Assembly: GCF_008919445.1 (NCBI RefSeq)
Contig: NZ_VSLG01000003.1
Location: 248,001-312,000, forward strand
Direction: 5' to 3'
Source: Serinicoccus kebangsaanensis
GTDB taxonomy: Bacteria > Actinomycetota > Actinomycetes > Actinomycetales > Dermatophilaceae
Length of the DNA: 64,000 bases
The notes beneath the pieces were generated by a model. It was given only the letters and a program-made list of their open reading frames with translations, made no database searches and was not told the origin of the DNA. The position numbers were made by a program, and so were the translations under genes. Numbering within the stretch: the first letter of the stretch is position 1; every line of letters starts with the position of its first letter. Below, piece after piece: positions 34,995-42,875 of the stretch.

Positions 34995-36413
34995 ATGGCC
35001 GCAGACACCAGCACAGGGTTCGTCCGACAGCTGGGGCGCTGGGACGCCCTGGCGATCGGGTTCGGGGCGATGATCGGCTTCGGGTGGGTCGTGCTGACCG
35101 GGGAGTGGCTGGTCGCGGCGGGCACCCTCGGCGCGGTCCTGGCCTTCGTCGTCGGCGGCGTCATCATGGCGCTCATCGGCCTCACGTATGCCGAGCTCGT
35201 CGCCGCCATGCCGCACGCCGGCGGTGAGCACAACTACGTGATGCGGGCGATGGGGTCGCGCTGGGCGTTCGTCGCGTCCTGGGCCCTGGTGGGCGGCTAC
35301 GTGACCATCGCCGCCTTCGAGGCGGTCGCCCTGCCTCGCACGGCGGCATACCTCTTCCCGTCGTTGGAGTCGGTGCAGCTGTGGTCGGTCGCGGGCTCAC
35401 CGGTCTACCTCGGGTGGGGCGTCGTCGGGACCCTGGCGGCGGTGGCGCTGACCGCGGTCAACATCGTGGGCATCCGGCCCGCGTCGATGATCCAGACCTT
35501 CATCGTGCTCTTCCTCGTCGTCATCGCCGGGCTGATGCTCGTCGGCGCGGGCGTGGGCGGGTCGCTGGACCACGCGGAGCCGCTGTTCACCGGCGGCTTC
35601 GGGGGCTTCGCCGCGGTCCTGGTGGTGGTGCCCTTCCTCTTCGTGGGCTTCGACGTCATCCCGCAGTCCGCGGAGGAGATCGACCTGCCCTTCCCGATGA
35701 TCGGCAAGCTGATCGTGCTGTCCGTCTCCCTGGCCGCGCTGTTCTACATCATCATCGTCGGGGCCTCCGGGCTGGCGATGGACCGGGGCACCCTGGTGGA
35801 GTCCGACCTCGCCACGGCTGACGCGATGGCGGCACTCTGGGGGTCCGACGCCTTCGCCACGGTGCTGGTCGCCGGGGGCATCGCCGGCATCCTCACCTCG
35901 TGGAACGCCTTCCTCATCGGCGGGTCGCGGCTGCTCTACGCCCTGGGCCGCTCGGGCATGATGCCGGCCGTCTTCGGGCGGCTGCACCCCCGCTTCCGGA
36001 CGCCGACCGCCGCGCTGCTCTTCATCGGCGCGCTGTCGGCGGCGGCACCCTGGTTGGGTGCCGACGCGCTCGGCTGGCTGGTGGACTCCGGGTCGCCCTC
36101 GATCGTGCTCGGCTACCTCCTCGTGACCGTGGCCTTCCTGGTGCTGCGCCGCCGCGAGCCGGGGATGGACCGGCCGCTGCGGATCGGCGGCGCCGGGGGC
36201 GGGGGTGTCGGCATCGGCGTGGTCGCCCTGGTGCTCACCGCCGGGTTGGCCACCCTCTACCTGCCCGGTATGCCGTCGTCCCTCCCGGCGGCGCCGTGGG
36301 TGCTCTTCGGCCTCTGGTGGCTGCTGGGAGTCCTGCTGCTCATCCGGGTCCCGTCGGTCTCCGGCGGACCGGACGCCGAGGAGCGGGTGCTCTCCCGGCT
36401 CTCCCGGACCTGA
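34995..36413 (+). CDS. APC-superfamily amino acid permease
   Basis: 472 residues, 12 hydrophobic helices. The APC signatures are GFGAMIGFGWVV in helix 1, YAELVAAMPHAGGEHNYVMRAMG (residues ~64-86) in helices 2-3, GFDVIPQSAEEID in helix 6 and the later TSWNAFLIGGSRLLYALGRSGMMP. It imports amino acids or related amines by proton coupling in the cytoplasmic membrane; substrate unknown. Leaderless start supported by TAGCGT at 34983. Divergent from the symporter gene, so the two transporters may share control. Confidence 0.9.
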   Translation: MAADTSTGFVRQLGRWDALAIGFGAMIGFGWVVLTGEWLVAAGTLGAVLAFVVGGVIMALIGLTYAELVAAMPHAGGEHNYVMRAMGSRWAFVASWALVGGYVTIAAFEAVALPRTAAYLFPSLESVQLWSVAGSPVYLGWGVVGTLAAVALTAVNIVGIRPASMIQTFIVLFLVVIAGLMLVGAGVGGSLDHAEPLFTGGFGGFAAVLVVVPFLFVGFDVIPQSAEEIDLPFPMIGKLIVLSVSLAALFYIIIVGASGLAMDRGTLVESDLATADAMAALWGSDAFATVLVAGGIAGILTSWNAFLIGGSRLLYALGRSGMMPAVFGRLHPRFRTPTAALLFIGALSAAAPWLGADALGWLVDSGSPSIVLGYLLVTVAFLVLRRREPGMDRPLRIGGAGGGGVGIGVVALVLTAGLATLYLPGMPSSLPAAPWVLFGLWWLLGVLLLIRVPSVSGGPDAEERVLSRLSRT

Positions 36414-36520
36414 GCGCCCGCGCGTCCGGCCCCGGACCTGGCGAGGTCCACCCGTGGGACGACGCAGGTTCCACCCTGGGGACGACGACGACCACGGTCG
36501 GGCCCGGACATGGTGGGGCC

Positions 36521-36709
36521 ATGAACACGACGACGACCACCCGGTCCACGACACGATCCGCTTCCTGGCAGGCGCTCATCCTCGGTCTGACCTGCGGGGT
36601 GGCGCTCGCGCTGGCGCTCGACAACTGGCTGTATGCCGCGACCGGCATCGCCTTCGCCCTCGCCTTCGGCTGGCGCCCGGTGAGCCACCACCACGACCCG
36701 CACCGCTGA
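36521..36709 (+). CDS. Small two-helix membrane protein
   Basis: 62 residues: a Thr/Ser-rich N-terminus, helix ALILGLTCGVALALALDNW, a short turn, helix YAATGIAFALAFGW, and a His-rich end (SHHHDPHR). Coding potential is supported by third-position GC; no Shine-Dalgarno. Not recognised; the His cluster could be a metal site or chance. Confidence 0.5.
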   Translation: MNTTTTTRSTTRSASWQALILGLTCGVALALALDNWLYAATGIAFALAFGWRPVSHHHDPHR

Positions 36710-36813
36710 GCCCGGCCCGGCAGGGCACGCGGGCGCGATCTCGGTCCGGAGACGGAGGCATCTCGTCCGGCCGGGCGATGTGCTCTCGGTCCCTGCCGGG
36801 CAGACTGCCGGGT

Positions 36814-38310
36814 ATGACGACGCAGATGGACGGAGCACCGAGGTCGCGCGGGCTGTCGAACCTGGCTCGTGCCGGGGTGAGCGGTGTGGCCCTGCTGGCC
36901 GTGGGCGGCACGGCCCTCGGGCTGTTCGTGGCCCAGGCGCCGGAGCAGTCGGCCACGGAGCTCGTCCTGGAGGACACGGCGCAGATCATGGACGCCGACC
37001 AGCTCGAGGCGGCCGTGGACGAGGTCGAGTTCCACGACCCCACGCAGGTGGTGGTCTTCACCCACCGCGGCGGCAGTGACGCGGGCGACCAGTCGCTCAA
37101 CGACGCGGTCCTCGCGCACGCCGAGGAGTCACGACCGGAGTGGTTGAGCCAGGACCGGCAGACGTGGGCCGACGGGCTCTACATCCTGGCGGTGGATCCC
37201 GAGGCCCGGCTCGTCGGCACCTACTTCGGCGACGACCGCGCCGTGGGCGAAGACGAGCAGCTCGACATCCAGGACGCCACCAAGGACGACTTCCGGGCCG
37301 GCCGCTGGACCGAGGGGGCCGTCGCCGGCATCGAGGCCGGCGCACGGCGGATCAACGCCCCCTTCATGCGCAGCGCCGGTGGCATCGCCCTCGGCGCCGT
37401 GGGGGTCGGAGGCATCCTGGCCGCGGGTGGGACCTGGCTCGGGATAGGCGTGGCCAGGTCCGCGTCCAGCCGGCGGCTCCGGGAGGACGCGGACCGGCGG
37501 CTGGCGGACGTGCAGCAGGACGCCGCCGCGACCGAGCGGCACGCCAAGCGGATCCCCGACGAGTCCCGCTACGGCTTCGAGGTGCTGCGCCGCTTCGACG
37601 ACTACCGCCGCGGGGTGCGGGAGCTGAGCGCGATGGGCGAGCAGGTGGCCCGGCTGGAACCCAGGACCTACAACCGCAAGGCGACCGCGGACGAGCTCAC
37701 GGCATACCAGGAGAAGGCGGTCGAGCTGGACCACCTGGACGACGCCATCGCCGACACCGCCATCTTCCTCAACCAGGACCCGGACTGGCGCGAGGCGTGG
37801 GGCCGGCAGGTCGACCCGCTGCGGGAGGACCTCGAGCGGCTCGGCCCGCTGCTGGGCGAGGAGCTGCCGGAGCAGGCCCGGGACCTGCCGGCGGGTGCGA
37901 CGCTGGACGGCTTCGCCACCCAGGCGCTGGGTCGGCTGGACGAGGTGCAGGCCGGGCTCGAGGGTGGCCAGGTCTCCCCCGACGACGCGCTCGACACGCT
38001 CCGCGAGGTCCGGGACCAGCTCAGCACGCATCTCGAGGAGCTGTCGGACGAGGTCGTCCAGGCGGTCGGCAAGGACGAGTCGCAGCGGGAGACGCTGCGC
38101 ACATCGCTGGCCGAGCAGCGTGCGGGCGCCCGCCCGGAACCCTCGATCATCGGCACCGCCTACCCCGCGTGGACCTTCTTCCCGGTGGCGGCGATGAGCA
38201 GCGGGGTGTCCGACGGCACCCAGCAGATCGCGTCCGCCGCGGGCGGCGGGGCGACCGCCGGCTACTCCGCGGGCGGCTTCAGCGGAGCCGGGAGCTCCTC
38301 CAGCTTCTGA
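36814..38310 (+). CDS. DUF5129 (TPM-like) membrane protein B
   Basis: 498 residues, paralogue of the protein at 31894 along its whole length: same leading helix, VVFTHRGG, WLSQDRQTWADGLYILAVDPEARLVGTYFGD (residues ~108-140), DIQDATKDDFRAGRWTEGAVAG, second helix, RIPDESRYGFEVLRRFDDY and the tail GGFSGAGSSSSF. The shared segments exceed half of residues by eye. Duplication is old enough that the DNA has diverged. CAGACT seven bases before ATG 36814 could be a leaderless -10. Ends 31 bp before palindrome copy 2. Confidence 0.8.
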   Translation: MTTQMDGAPRSRGLSNLARAGVSGVALLAVGGTALGLFVAQAPEQSATELVLEDTAQIMDADQLEAAVDEVEFHDPTQVVVFTHRGGSDAGDQSLNDAVLAHAEESRPEWLSQDRQTWADGLYILAVDPEARLVGTYFGDDRAVGEDEQLDIQDATKDDFRAGRWTEGAVAGIEAGARRINAPFMRSAGGIALGAVGVGGILAAGGTWLGIGVARSASSRRLREDADRRLADVQQDAAATERHAKRIPDESRYGFEVLRRFDDYRRGVRELSAMGEQVARLEPRTYNRKATADELTAYQEKAVELDHLDDAIADTAIFLNQDPDWREAWGRQVDPLREDLERLGPLLGEELPEQARDLPAGATLDGFATQALGRLDEVQAGLEGGQVSPDDALDTLREVRDQLSTHLEELSDEVVQAVGKDESQRETLRTSLAEQRAGARPEPSIIGTAYPAWTFFPVAAMSSGVSDGTQQIASAAGGGATAGYSAGGFSGAGSSSSF

Positions 38311-38341
38311 GCGATCAGCCCTCCGCCCCTCCCCAGAGCCC

Positions 38342-38415
38342 GGACCAACGTCGGGATAGCACAAGCCTCATCGGCATACTTCCCAATGAGGCTTGTGCTA
38401 TCCCGACGTTGGTCC
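38342..38415. repeat. Dispersed palindrome family, copy 2
   Basis: 74 bp: arms of 33 bp beginning GGACCAACGTCGGGATAGCA, with one mismatch near the loop. It lies between convergent genes (DUF5129 B and the alcohol dehydrogenase), where a two-way terminator is expected. No T-run follows either arm, and the stem is far longer than a normal intrinsic terminator. Confidence 0.9.
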
Positions 38416-38468
38416 CGCGGTGTGGGTGGGCGGGCCGGGGTGGCCAGTCCCGCGGGTGGCCGGGCGGG

Positions 38469-39527
38469 TCAGCCCGCCAGCGTCTGCGTGTCGATGACGG
38501 CGCGGTAGCGCACGTCTCCGGCCACGACCTTGTCGTAGTAGTCGTCGACCTGACCGGCGTCGATGACCTCGACGGTGGCGGTGATGCCGTGCTCGGCGCA
38601 GAAGTCGATCATCTCCTGGTGCTCGGGCAGGCCACCGATCATGTTGCCCCTGATCGAGCGCCGGTTGGCGAGCAGTGAGAAGGCGCTGACCTGCAGCGAG
38701 TCCTCGGGGGCGCCGACGTTGGCCAGGACCCCGCCGCGGTCGAGCAGACCCATGTAGGAGTCCAGCGGGATGCCCGAGCCCACGGTGTTGACCAGGAGGT
38801 CGAAGCTGCCGGCGAGCTCCTCGAACGCCGTGCCGTCCTCGGTGGCGCGGAAGTCCTTGGCGCCGAACGACATACCGTCCTGCTTCTTGCTGTCGGTGCG
38901 GCTCAGCACGGTGACGTCAGCGCCCATGGCGGCGGCGATCTTCACCGCGACGTGCCCGAGGCCGCCCATGCCGATGACGCCGACCCGGGAGCCGGGGCCC
39001 ACGCCGTTCTCCTTGAGCGGGTGGTATGTCGTGATGCCGGCGCACAGCAGCGGCGTCACCGCGGCGTGGTCGGACTCGTCGTAGGAGCCGGGGATCTTCA
39101 CGACGAAGCGGTCGCGGACGACGACCTCACCGCTGTAGCCACCCTTGGTGACCTCGCCGTGGTAGTCCTCCTGGCCGTAGGTCTGGACGGCGCCCTTGGC
39201 GCAGTACTGCTCCTCGCCGTCCCGGCAGGGCGCGCACTCGCCGCAGGAGTCGACGAGGCAGCCGACCCCGACGACGTCACCGACGGCGTGGGCGGTCACC
39301 TCCGGACCGACCTCGGTGACGGTGCCGAGGATCTCGTGGCCGGGGGTGAGCGGGTAGATCGTGCCGCCCCACTCGTCCCGGGTGATGTGGATGTCGGTGT
39401 GGCAGATGCCGGCCCAACGGATGTCGATGCGCACGTCGTCCGGTCGCAGGTCGCGGCGCTCGATCTGCACCCGCTCGAAGTCGGCTCCGACCGAGGCGGC
39501 GGCGAGGGCTGGTGTGGTGGTGGTCAC
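38469..39527 (-). CDS. Zinc-dependent NAD(P) alcohol dehydrogenase (CAD/YahK type)
   Basis: 352 residues, medium-chain dehydrogenase. Catalytic zinc ligands are in GICHTDIH and GHE; the structural zinc loop is CGECAPCRDGEEQYC; the cofactor site is GVIGMGGLGHVAVKIAA; SRTDSKK after the second strand suggests NADP preference as in cinnamyl-alcohol-type enzymes. It reduces aldehydes to alcohols in the cytoplasm. GTG 39527 is chosen because AGAGGAG lies upstream; the ATG further out lies in repeat-like sequence. It is not part of the sugar operon, from which palindrome copy 3 separates it. Confidence 0.9.
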   Translation of the reverse strand: MTTTTPALAAASVGADFERVQIERRDLRPDDVRIDIRWAGICHTDIHITRDEWGGTIYPLTPGHEILGTVTEVGPEVTAHAVGDVVGVGCLVDSCGECAPCRDGEEQYCAKGAVQTYGQEDYHGEVTKGGYSGEVVVRDRFVVKIPGSYDESDHAAVTPLLCAGITTYHPLKENGVGPGSRVGVIGMGGLGHVAVKIAAAMGADVTVLSRTDSKKQDGMSFGAKDFRATEDGTAFEELAGSFDLLVNTVGSGIPLDSYMGLLDRGGVLANVGAPEDSLQVSAFSLLANRRSIRGNMIGGLPEHQEMIDFCAEHGITATVEVIDAGQVDDYYDKVVAGDVRYRAVIDTQTLAG

Positions 39528-39639
39528 TGATGCTCCTCTGTGGGGTTTCGGTGAACAGCGAAGCCGCGACAACGTCCTGCGTCGCGGCTCTCCCTGCTCC
39601 AACCGTCCGCCGGCCGCGCAGATTCCCGGCCCGCCGGAA

Positions 39640-39685
39640 TTCGACTACTGGATTGCTCGCCATGGCGAACAGCCCAGCAGTCGAA
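39640..39685. repeat. Second inverted repeat, unlike copies 1-3
   Basis: Imperfect ~23-bp arms centred on CGCCATGGCG, left arm starting TTCGACTACTGG and right ending AGTCGAA, with about four mismatches. It is followed by two tandem copies of ATCGTGCAGGAGG (39686-39698 and 39699-39711). It sits in the 302-bp gene-free stretch 39528-39829, together with palindrome copy 3 and the promoter of the dehydrogenase; nothing else is visible there. Confidence 0.6.
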
Positions 39686-39725
39686 ATCGTGCAGGAGGAT
39701 CGTGCAGGAGGTCGGTCGAGAACCC

Positions 39726-39799
39726 GGACCAACGTCGGGATAGCACAAGCCTCATCGGGAAGTTTCCCGATGAGGCTTGTGCTATCCCGACGTTGGTCC
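39726..39799. repeat. Dispersed palindrome family, copy 3 (perfect)
   Basis: 74 bp with 36-bp perfectly complementary arms around two bases: outer end GGACCAACGTCGGGATAGCA, inner end CATCGGGAAGTTTCCCGATG. It lies 30 bp after the last gene of the sugar operon and could end it. It differs from copy 2 only at the loop, so copies 2 and 3 are recent or under strong selection. Confidence 0.9.
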
Positions 39800-39829
39800 C
39801 GGGCGGAGGGGCAGGGGCTCGGCGCGGGA

Positions 39830-40831
39830 TCAGTCCTGGCTGAAGGCGGCGTCGAAGGAGGCCGTCGACGGCGGGTAGTCCAGCGCCTTGAGGTAGTCCA
39901 GCGCCTCCTTGGCGCCGTGCAGCCGGTCCATGCCGGCGTCCTCCCACTCCACCGAGATGGGACCGGTATACCCGGCGCCGGCGAGCGCGCGGAAGCAGTC
40001 CTCCCAGGGCACGTCGCCGCGGCCGGTGGACACGAAGTCCCAGCCCCGCCGCTGGTCGCCCCAGGGCAGGTGGCTGCCCATCCGCCCGTTGCGGCCGCCG
40101 CCGACCCGCATCCGGGTGTCCTTGCAGTCCACGTGGTAGATCCGGTCGGCGAAGTCGGTGATGAAGGCCACCGGGTCGATGTCCTGCCACATCATGTGGC
40201 TCGGGTCCCAGTTCAGCCCGAAGGCCTCCCGGTGCCCGATCGCCTCCAGCGCCCGCACGGTGGACCAGTAGTCGTAGGCGATCTCGCTCGGGTGCACCTC
40301 GTGGGCGAAGCGGACGCCACACTCGTCGAAGACGTCGAGGATCGGGTTCCACCGGTCGGCGAAGTCCTGGTAGCCCGCCTCGATCCGCTCCGCCGGCACG
40401 GGCGGGAACATCGCGACGTACTGCCAGATCGAGGAGCCGGTGAAGCCGACGACCGTGTCGACGCCCATCCGCTGCGCCAGCCGGGCGGTGAGCTTCAGCT
40501 CCTCGGCGGCCAGCTGCCGCACGCCCTCGGGGTCGCCGTCGCCCCAGACCTTCGAGCCGACGATCGCCTGGTGCCGCTCGTCGATCGGGTCGTCGCAGAC
40601 CGCCTGGCCCTTGAGGTGGTTGGAGATCGCCCACACCCCGAGACCGTGCCGCCGCAGGATCTCCAGCCGACCCTCGACATACTCCTCGTCGTCCCACCGC
40701 CAGGCGTCCAGGTGCTCGCCGGAGACCGCGATCTCCAGCCCGTCGTAGCCCCACCCGGCGGCGAGCTCGGCCACCTCCTCCAGGGTGAGGTCGGCCCACT
40801 GGCCGGTGAAGAGGGTGAACGTGCGTGCCAT
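39830..40831 (-). CDS. Sugar phosphate isomerase/epimerase (AP endonuclease 2 family)
   Basis: 333 residues, TIM barrel. Metal-site phrases are HEVHPSEIAYD (Glu), NWDPSHMMW (Asp/His), HVDCKDT (His) and SVEWEDAGMDR (Glu). Members include IolE-, IolI- and ketose-epimerase-type enzymes acting on sugars or inositol derivatives. Last gene of the seven-gene operon; AAGGAG precedes ATG 40831, 23 bp after the upstream stop. Together with the oxidoreductase and second epimerase it probably processes the imported sugar; the exact reaction is not readable. Confidence 0.85.
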   Translation of the reverse strand: MARTFTLFTGQWADLTLEEVAELAAGWGYDGLEIAVSGEHLDAWRWDDEEYVEGRLEILRRHGLGVWAISNHLKGQAVCDDPIDERHQAIVGSKVWGDGDPEGVRQLAAEELKLTARLAQRMGVDTVVGFTGSSIWQYVAMFPPVPAERIEAGYQDFADRWNPILDVFDECGVRFAHEVHPSEIAYDYWSTVRALEAIGHREAFGLNWDPSHMMWQDIDPVAFITDFADRIYHVDCKDTRMRVGGGRNGRMGSHLPWGDQRRGWDFVSTGRGDVPWEDCFRALAGAGYTGPISVEWEDAGMDRLHGAKEALDYLKALDYPPSTASFDAAFSQD

Positions 40832-40854
40832 GTCGTGCTCCTTGTCGCCTCGGG

Positions 40855-42012
40855 TCAGGGTGCCACGTCGACGGGTATGCCGCCGCCCGCGCTGCTGGTC
40901 TCGATCGCCGCGAGCACCCGCTGGACGGCGAGCCCGTCGGCGAAGCTGGGGTGGATCTGCGCACCCGTGCCGATGGCGCGGAGGAAGTCCGCCGCCTGGG
41001 AGGTGAAGGTGGAGTCCCAGCCGACGATGTGGCCGGGGGGCCACCAGGCGCCGACGTAGGGCTGGTCCGCCTCGGTGACCAGCACGCGGGTGGATCCCTG
41101 GGCCGGCCCGTCGCCGACCTCGCACACCTCGAGCTCGTTGAGCCGCTCGAGGTCGAAGCGGATCGAGCCGGCCGTGCCGTAGACCTCGATCATCAGCGAG
41201 TTCTTCCGCCCGGTGGCCATCCGGCTCACCTCCAGGCTGGCGACCACGCCGGAGGGGGTGTGCAGCGTGGCCCAGGCCGCGTCGTCGACGGTCACCTGCT
41301 CCAGCGCTCCGTCATCTCCCTCCCCCGGGCGCTCGGTGACGAAGGTGCGCAGCTCGCCACGCACGGCGCTCACCGGCTCGCCGAGCAGGAAGTGCAGCTG
41401 GTCGACGGCGTGCGAGCCGAGGTCGCCGAGGACGCCGGAGCCGGCGGTCTCCTTGCGCAGCCGCCAGGTCATCGGCGCCTCGGCGTCGGCGAGCCAGTCC
41501 TGCAGGTAGGCGAGGCGGACCTGGCGGACCTCGCCGATCCGGCCCTGCGCGATGAGGTCGCGGGCGAGCGCGAGCGCGGGCACGCGGCGGTAGTTGTGGC
41601 CGAGCATCACCCGCCCGGCACCGTCGGCGGCCGCCGCGGCCACCAGCCGCTCGCAGTCGGCGACGGTGTTGGCCAGCGGCTTCTCCACCAGCACGTGCTT
41701 GCCCGCGGCCAGCGCGGCAAGCGCTACCTCGGCGTGCAGGTGGCCGGGGGTGCAGACGTCGACGATGTCGATGTCGTCGCGCTCGATCACCTCGCGCCAG
41801 TCGGTCGCGGCGTCGGCCCAGCCGAGCTCGGCCGCGGCGGCGGTCACGGCTGCCCCGTCGCGGCCCACGAGGGTCTGCATCCGGACTCCTGGCACGTCGG
41901 GGTAGAAGGCGCCGACGTTGCGCCAGGCGTTGGAGTGGGCCCGGCCCATGAAGGAGTAGCCGATCACGGCCACCCCGAAGGCCTGTCCGGTCGCCGGTGC
42001 GTGCTCGGTCAT
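40855..42012 (-). CDS. Gfo/Idh/MocA family oxidoreductase
   Basis: 385 residues. N-terminal Rossmann fold with VIGYSFMGRAHSNAW, then the family's EKPLANTVADCERLV lysine motif and a C-terminal beta-sheet domain (GSGVLGDLGSHAVDQLHFLLG, residues ~200-220). Oxidises or reduces a sugar or inositol with NAD(P). The start overlaps the stop of the upstream epimerase gene by 4 bp. In this operon it likely converts the imported sugar to a keto intermediate for the neighbouring isomerases. Confidence 0.9.
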   Translation of the reverse strand: MTEHAPATGQAFGVAVIGYSFMGRAHSNAWRNVGAFYPDVPGVRMQTLVGRDGAAVTAAAAELGWADAATDWREVIERDDIDIVDVCTPGHLHAEVALAALAAGKHVLVEKPLANTVADCERLVAAAAADGAGRVMLGHNYRRVPALALARDLIAQGRIGEVRQVRLAYLQDWLADAEAPMTWRLRKETAGSGVLGDLGSHAVDQLHFLLGEPVSAVRGELRTFVTERPGEGDDGALEQVTVDDAAWATLHTPSGVVASLEVSRMATGRKNSLMIEVYGTAGSIRFDLERLNELEVCEVGDGPAQGSTRVLVTEADQPYVGAWWPPGHIVGWDSTFTSQAADFLRAIGTGAQIHPSFADGLAVQRVLAAIETSSAGGGIPVDVAP

Positions 42013-42875
42013 GCGTCGTCCCCTCCCGTCAGCGACCGCAGGAAGGCCAGGCCGTCGGCGGCCAGGGCGTCCTGGGTCGGGGCCAGCGGCCGCCAGATCG
42101 AGGCGGCGGTGGCGATGGTGTCGTTGTCGGCGGTGAAGCTCTCGATGTCGAGCGGGCCGGCATACCCGACCTCGTCCAGCGCCCGGACCAGGGCGACCCA
42201 GTCGGTCTGGTCGCCGCCGGGTGCGCCGCGGTCGTTGCCGCAGACCTGGACGTGCACGAGGTGCTCGCCCGCCCGGCGGACCGCGTCGGCGGAGTCCCGC
42301 TCCTCGATGCCCAGGTGGTAGGTGTCCAGCGCGAGACCGAGGGACGGCCCCAGCAGCTCAGCCAGCCCTTCGAGCGCCTGGTCGACCGTGTTGACCAGGG
42401 ACGTCTCGTAGCGGTTGAGCGGCTCGATGCCGATGGCCACCCCGGCCGCGGCGGCGTGCTCGACCACCGGGGCCAGGTTGTCCCGCCACTGCGCGTAGGC
42501 GGTGTCACGCTGCTGCGGCGACATCCGCCATACCCGGCCGGTGGCGGCGTAGAACGGCCCGCACACCGCGGGCGCCCCGATGCCGTGCGCGAGGTCGATG
42601 CACTCTCGCAGGTAGTCCTGGGTCGCCGCGACGGTGGCGGCGTCGGCCTCGACCAGGTCGCGGCCGGGCGCCATCGCGCCCACGACGTATGCCGCGAGCC
42701 CGGTCTCCTCCAGCGCCGCCCGGGTCGTGGCGACGGTGAGGTCACCGGGCTGCTCCAGCGGCAGCTCGACCGCGTCGAAGCCCAGGGCCGCGACGCGATC
42801 GAGCACCTTCCGGGTCTGGACGTCGCGCAGCGGCGACGTCCAGACCCAGGTGTTGACCCCGATCGGACGGATCAC
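42009..42875 (-). CDS. D-tagatose/psicose 3-epimerase-like sugar epimerase
   Basis: 288 residues, TIM barrel. The four metal ligands expected for ketose 3-epimerases are present: Glu in GIEPLNRYE, Asp in LDTYHLGIEE, His in HVQVCGNDRG and Glu in DIESF. Start is GTG 42875 overlapping the stop of the substrate-binding protein gene (GTGA). The active-site pattern points to C3 epimerisation of a ketose such as psicose, tagatose or fructose; assignment to one sugar would be guesswork. Confidence 0.8.
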   Translation of the reverse strand: MIRPIGVNTWVWTSPLRDVQTRKVLDRVAALGFDAVELPLEQPGDLTVATTRAALEETGLAAYVVGAMAPGRDLVEADAATVAATQDYLRECIDLAHGIGAPAVCGPFYAATGRVWRMSPQQRDTAYAQWRDNLAPVVEHAAAAGVAIGIEPLNRYETSLVNTVDQALEGLAELLGPSLGLALDTYHLGIEERDSADAVRRAGEHLVHVQVCGNDRGAPGGDQTDWVALVRALDEVGYAGPLDIESFTADNDTIATAASIWRPLAPTQDALAADGLAFLRSLTGGDDA

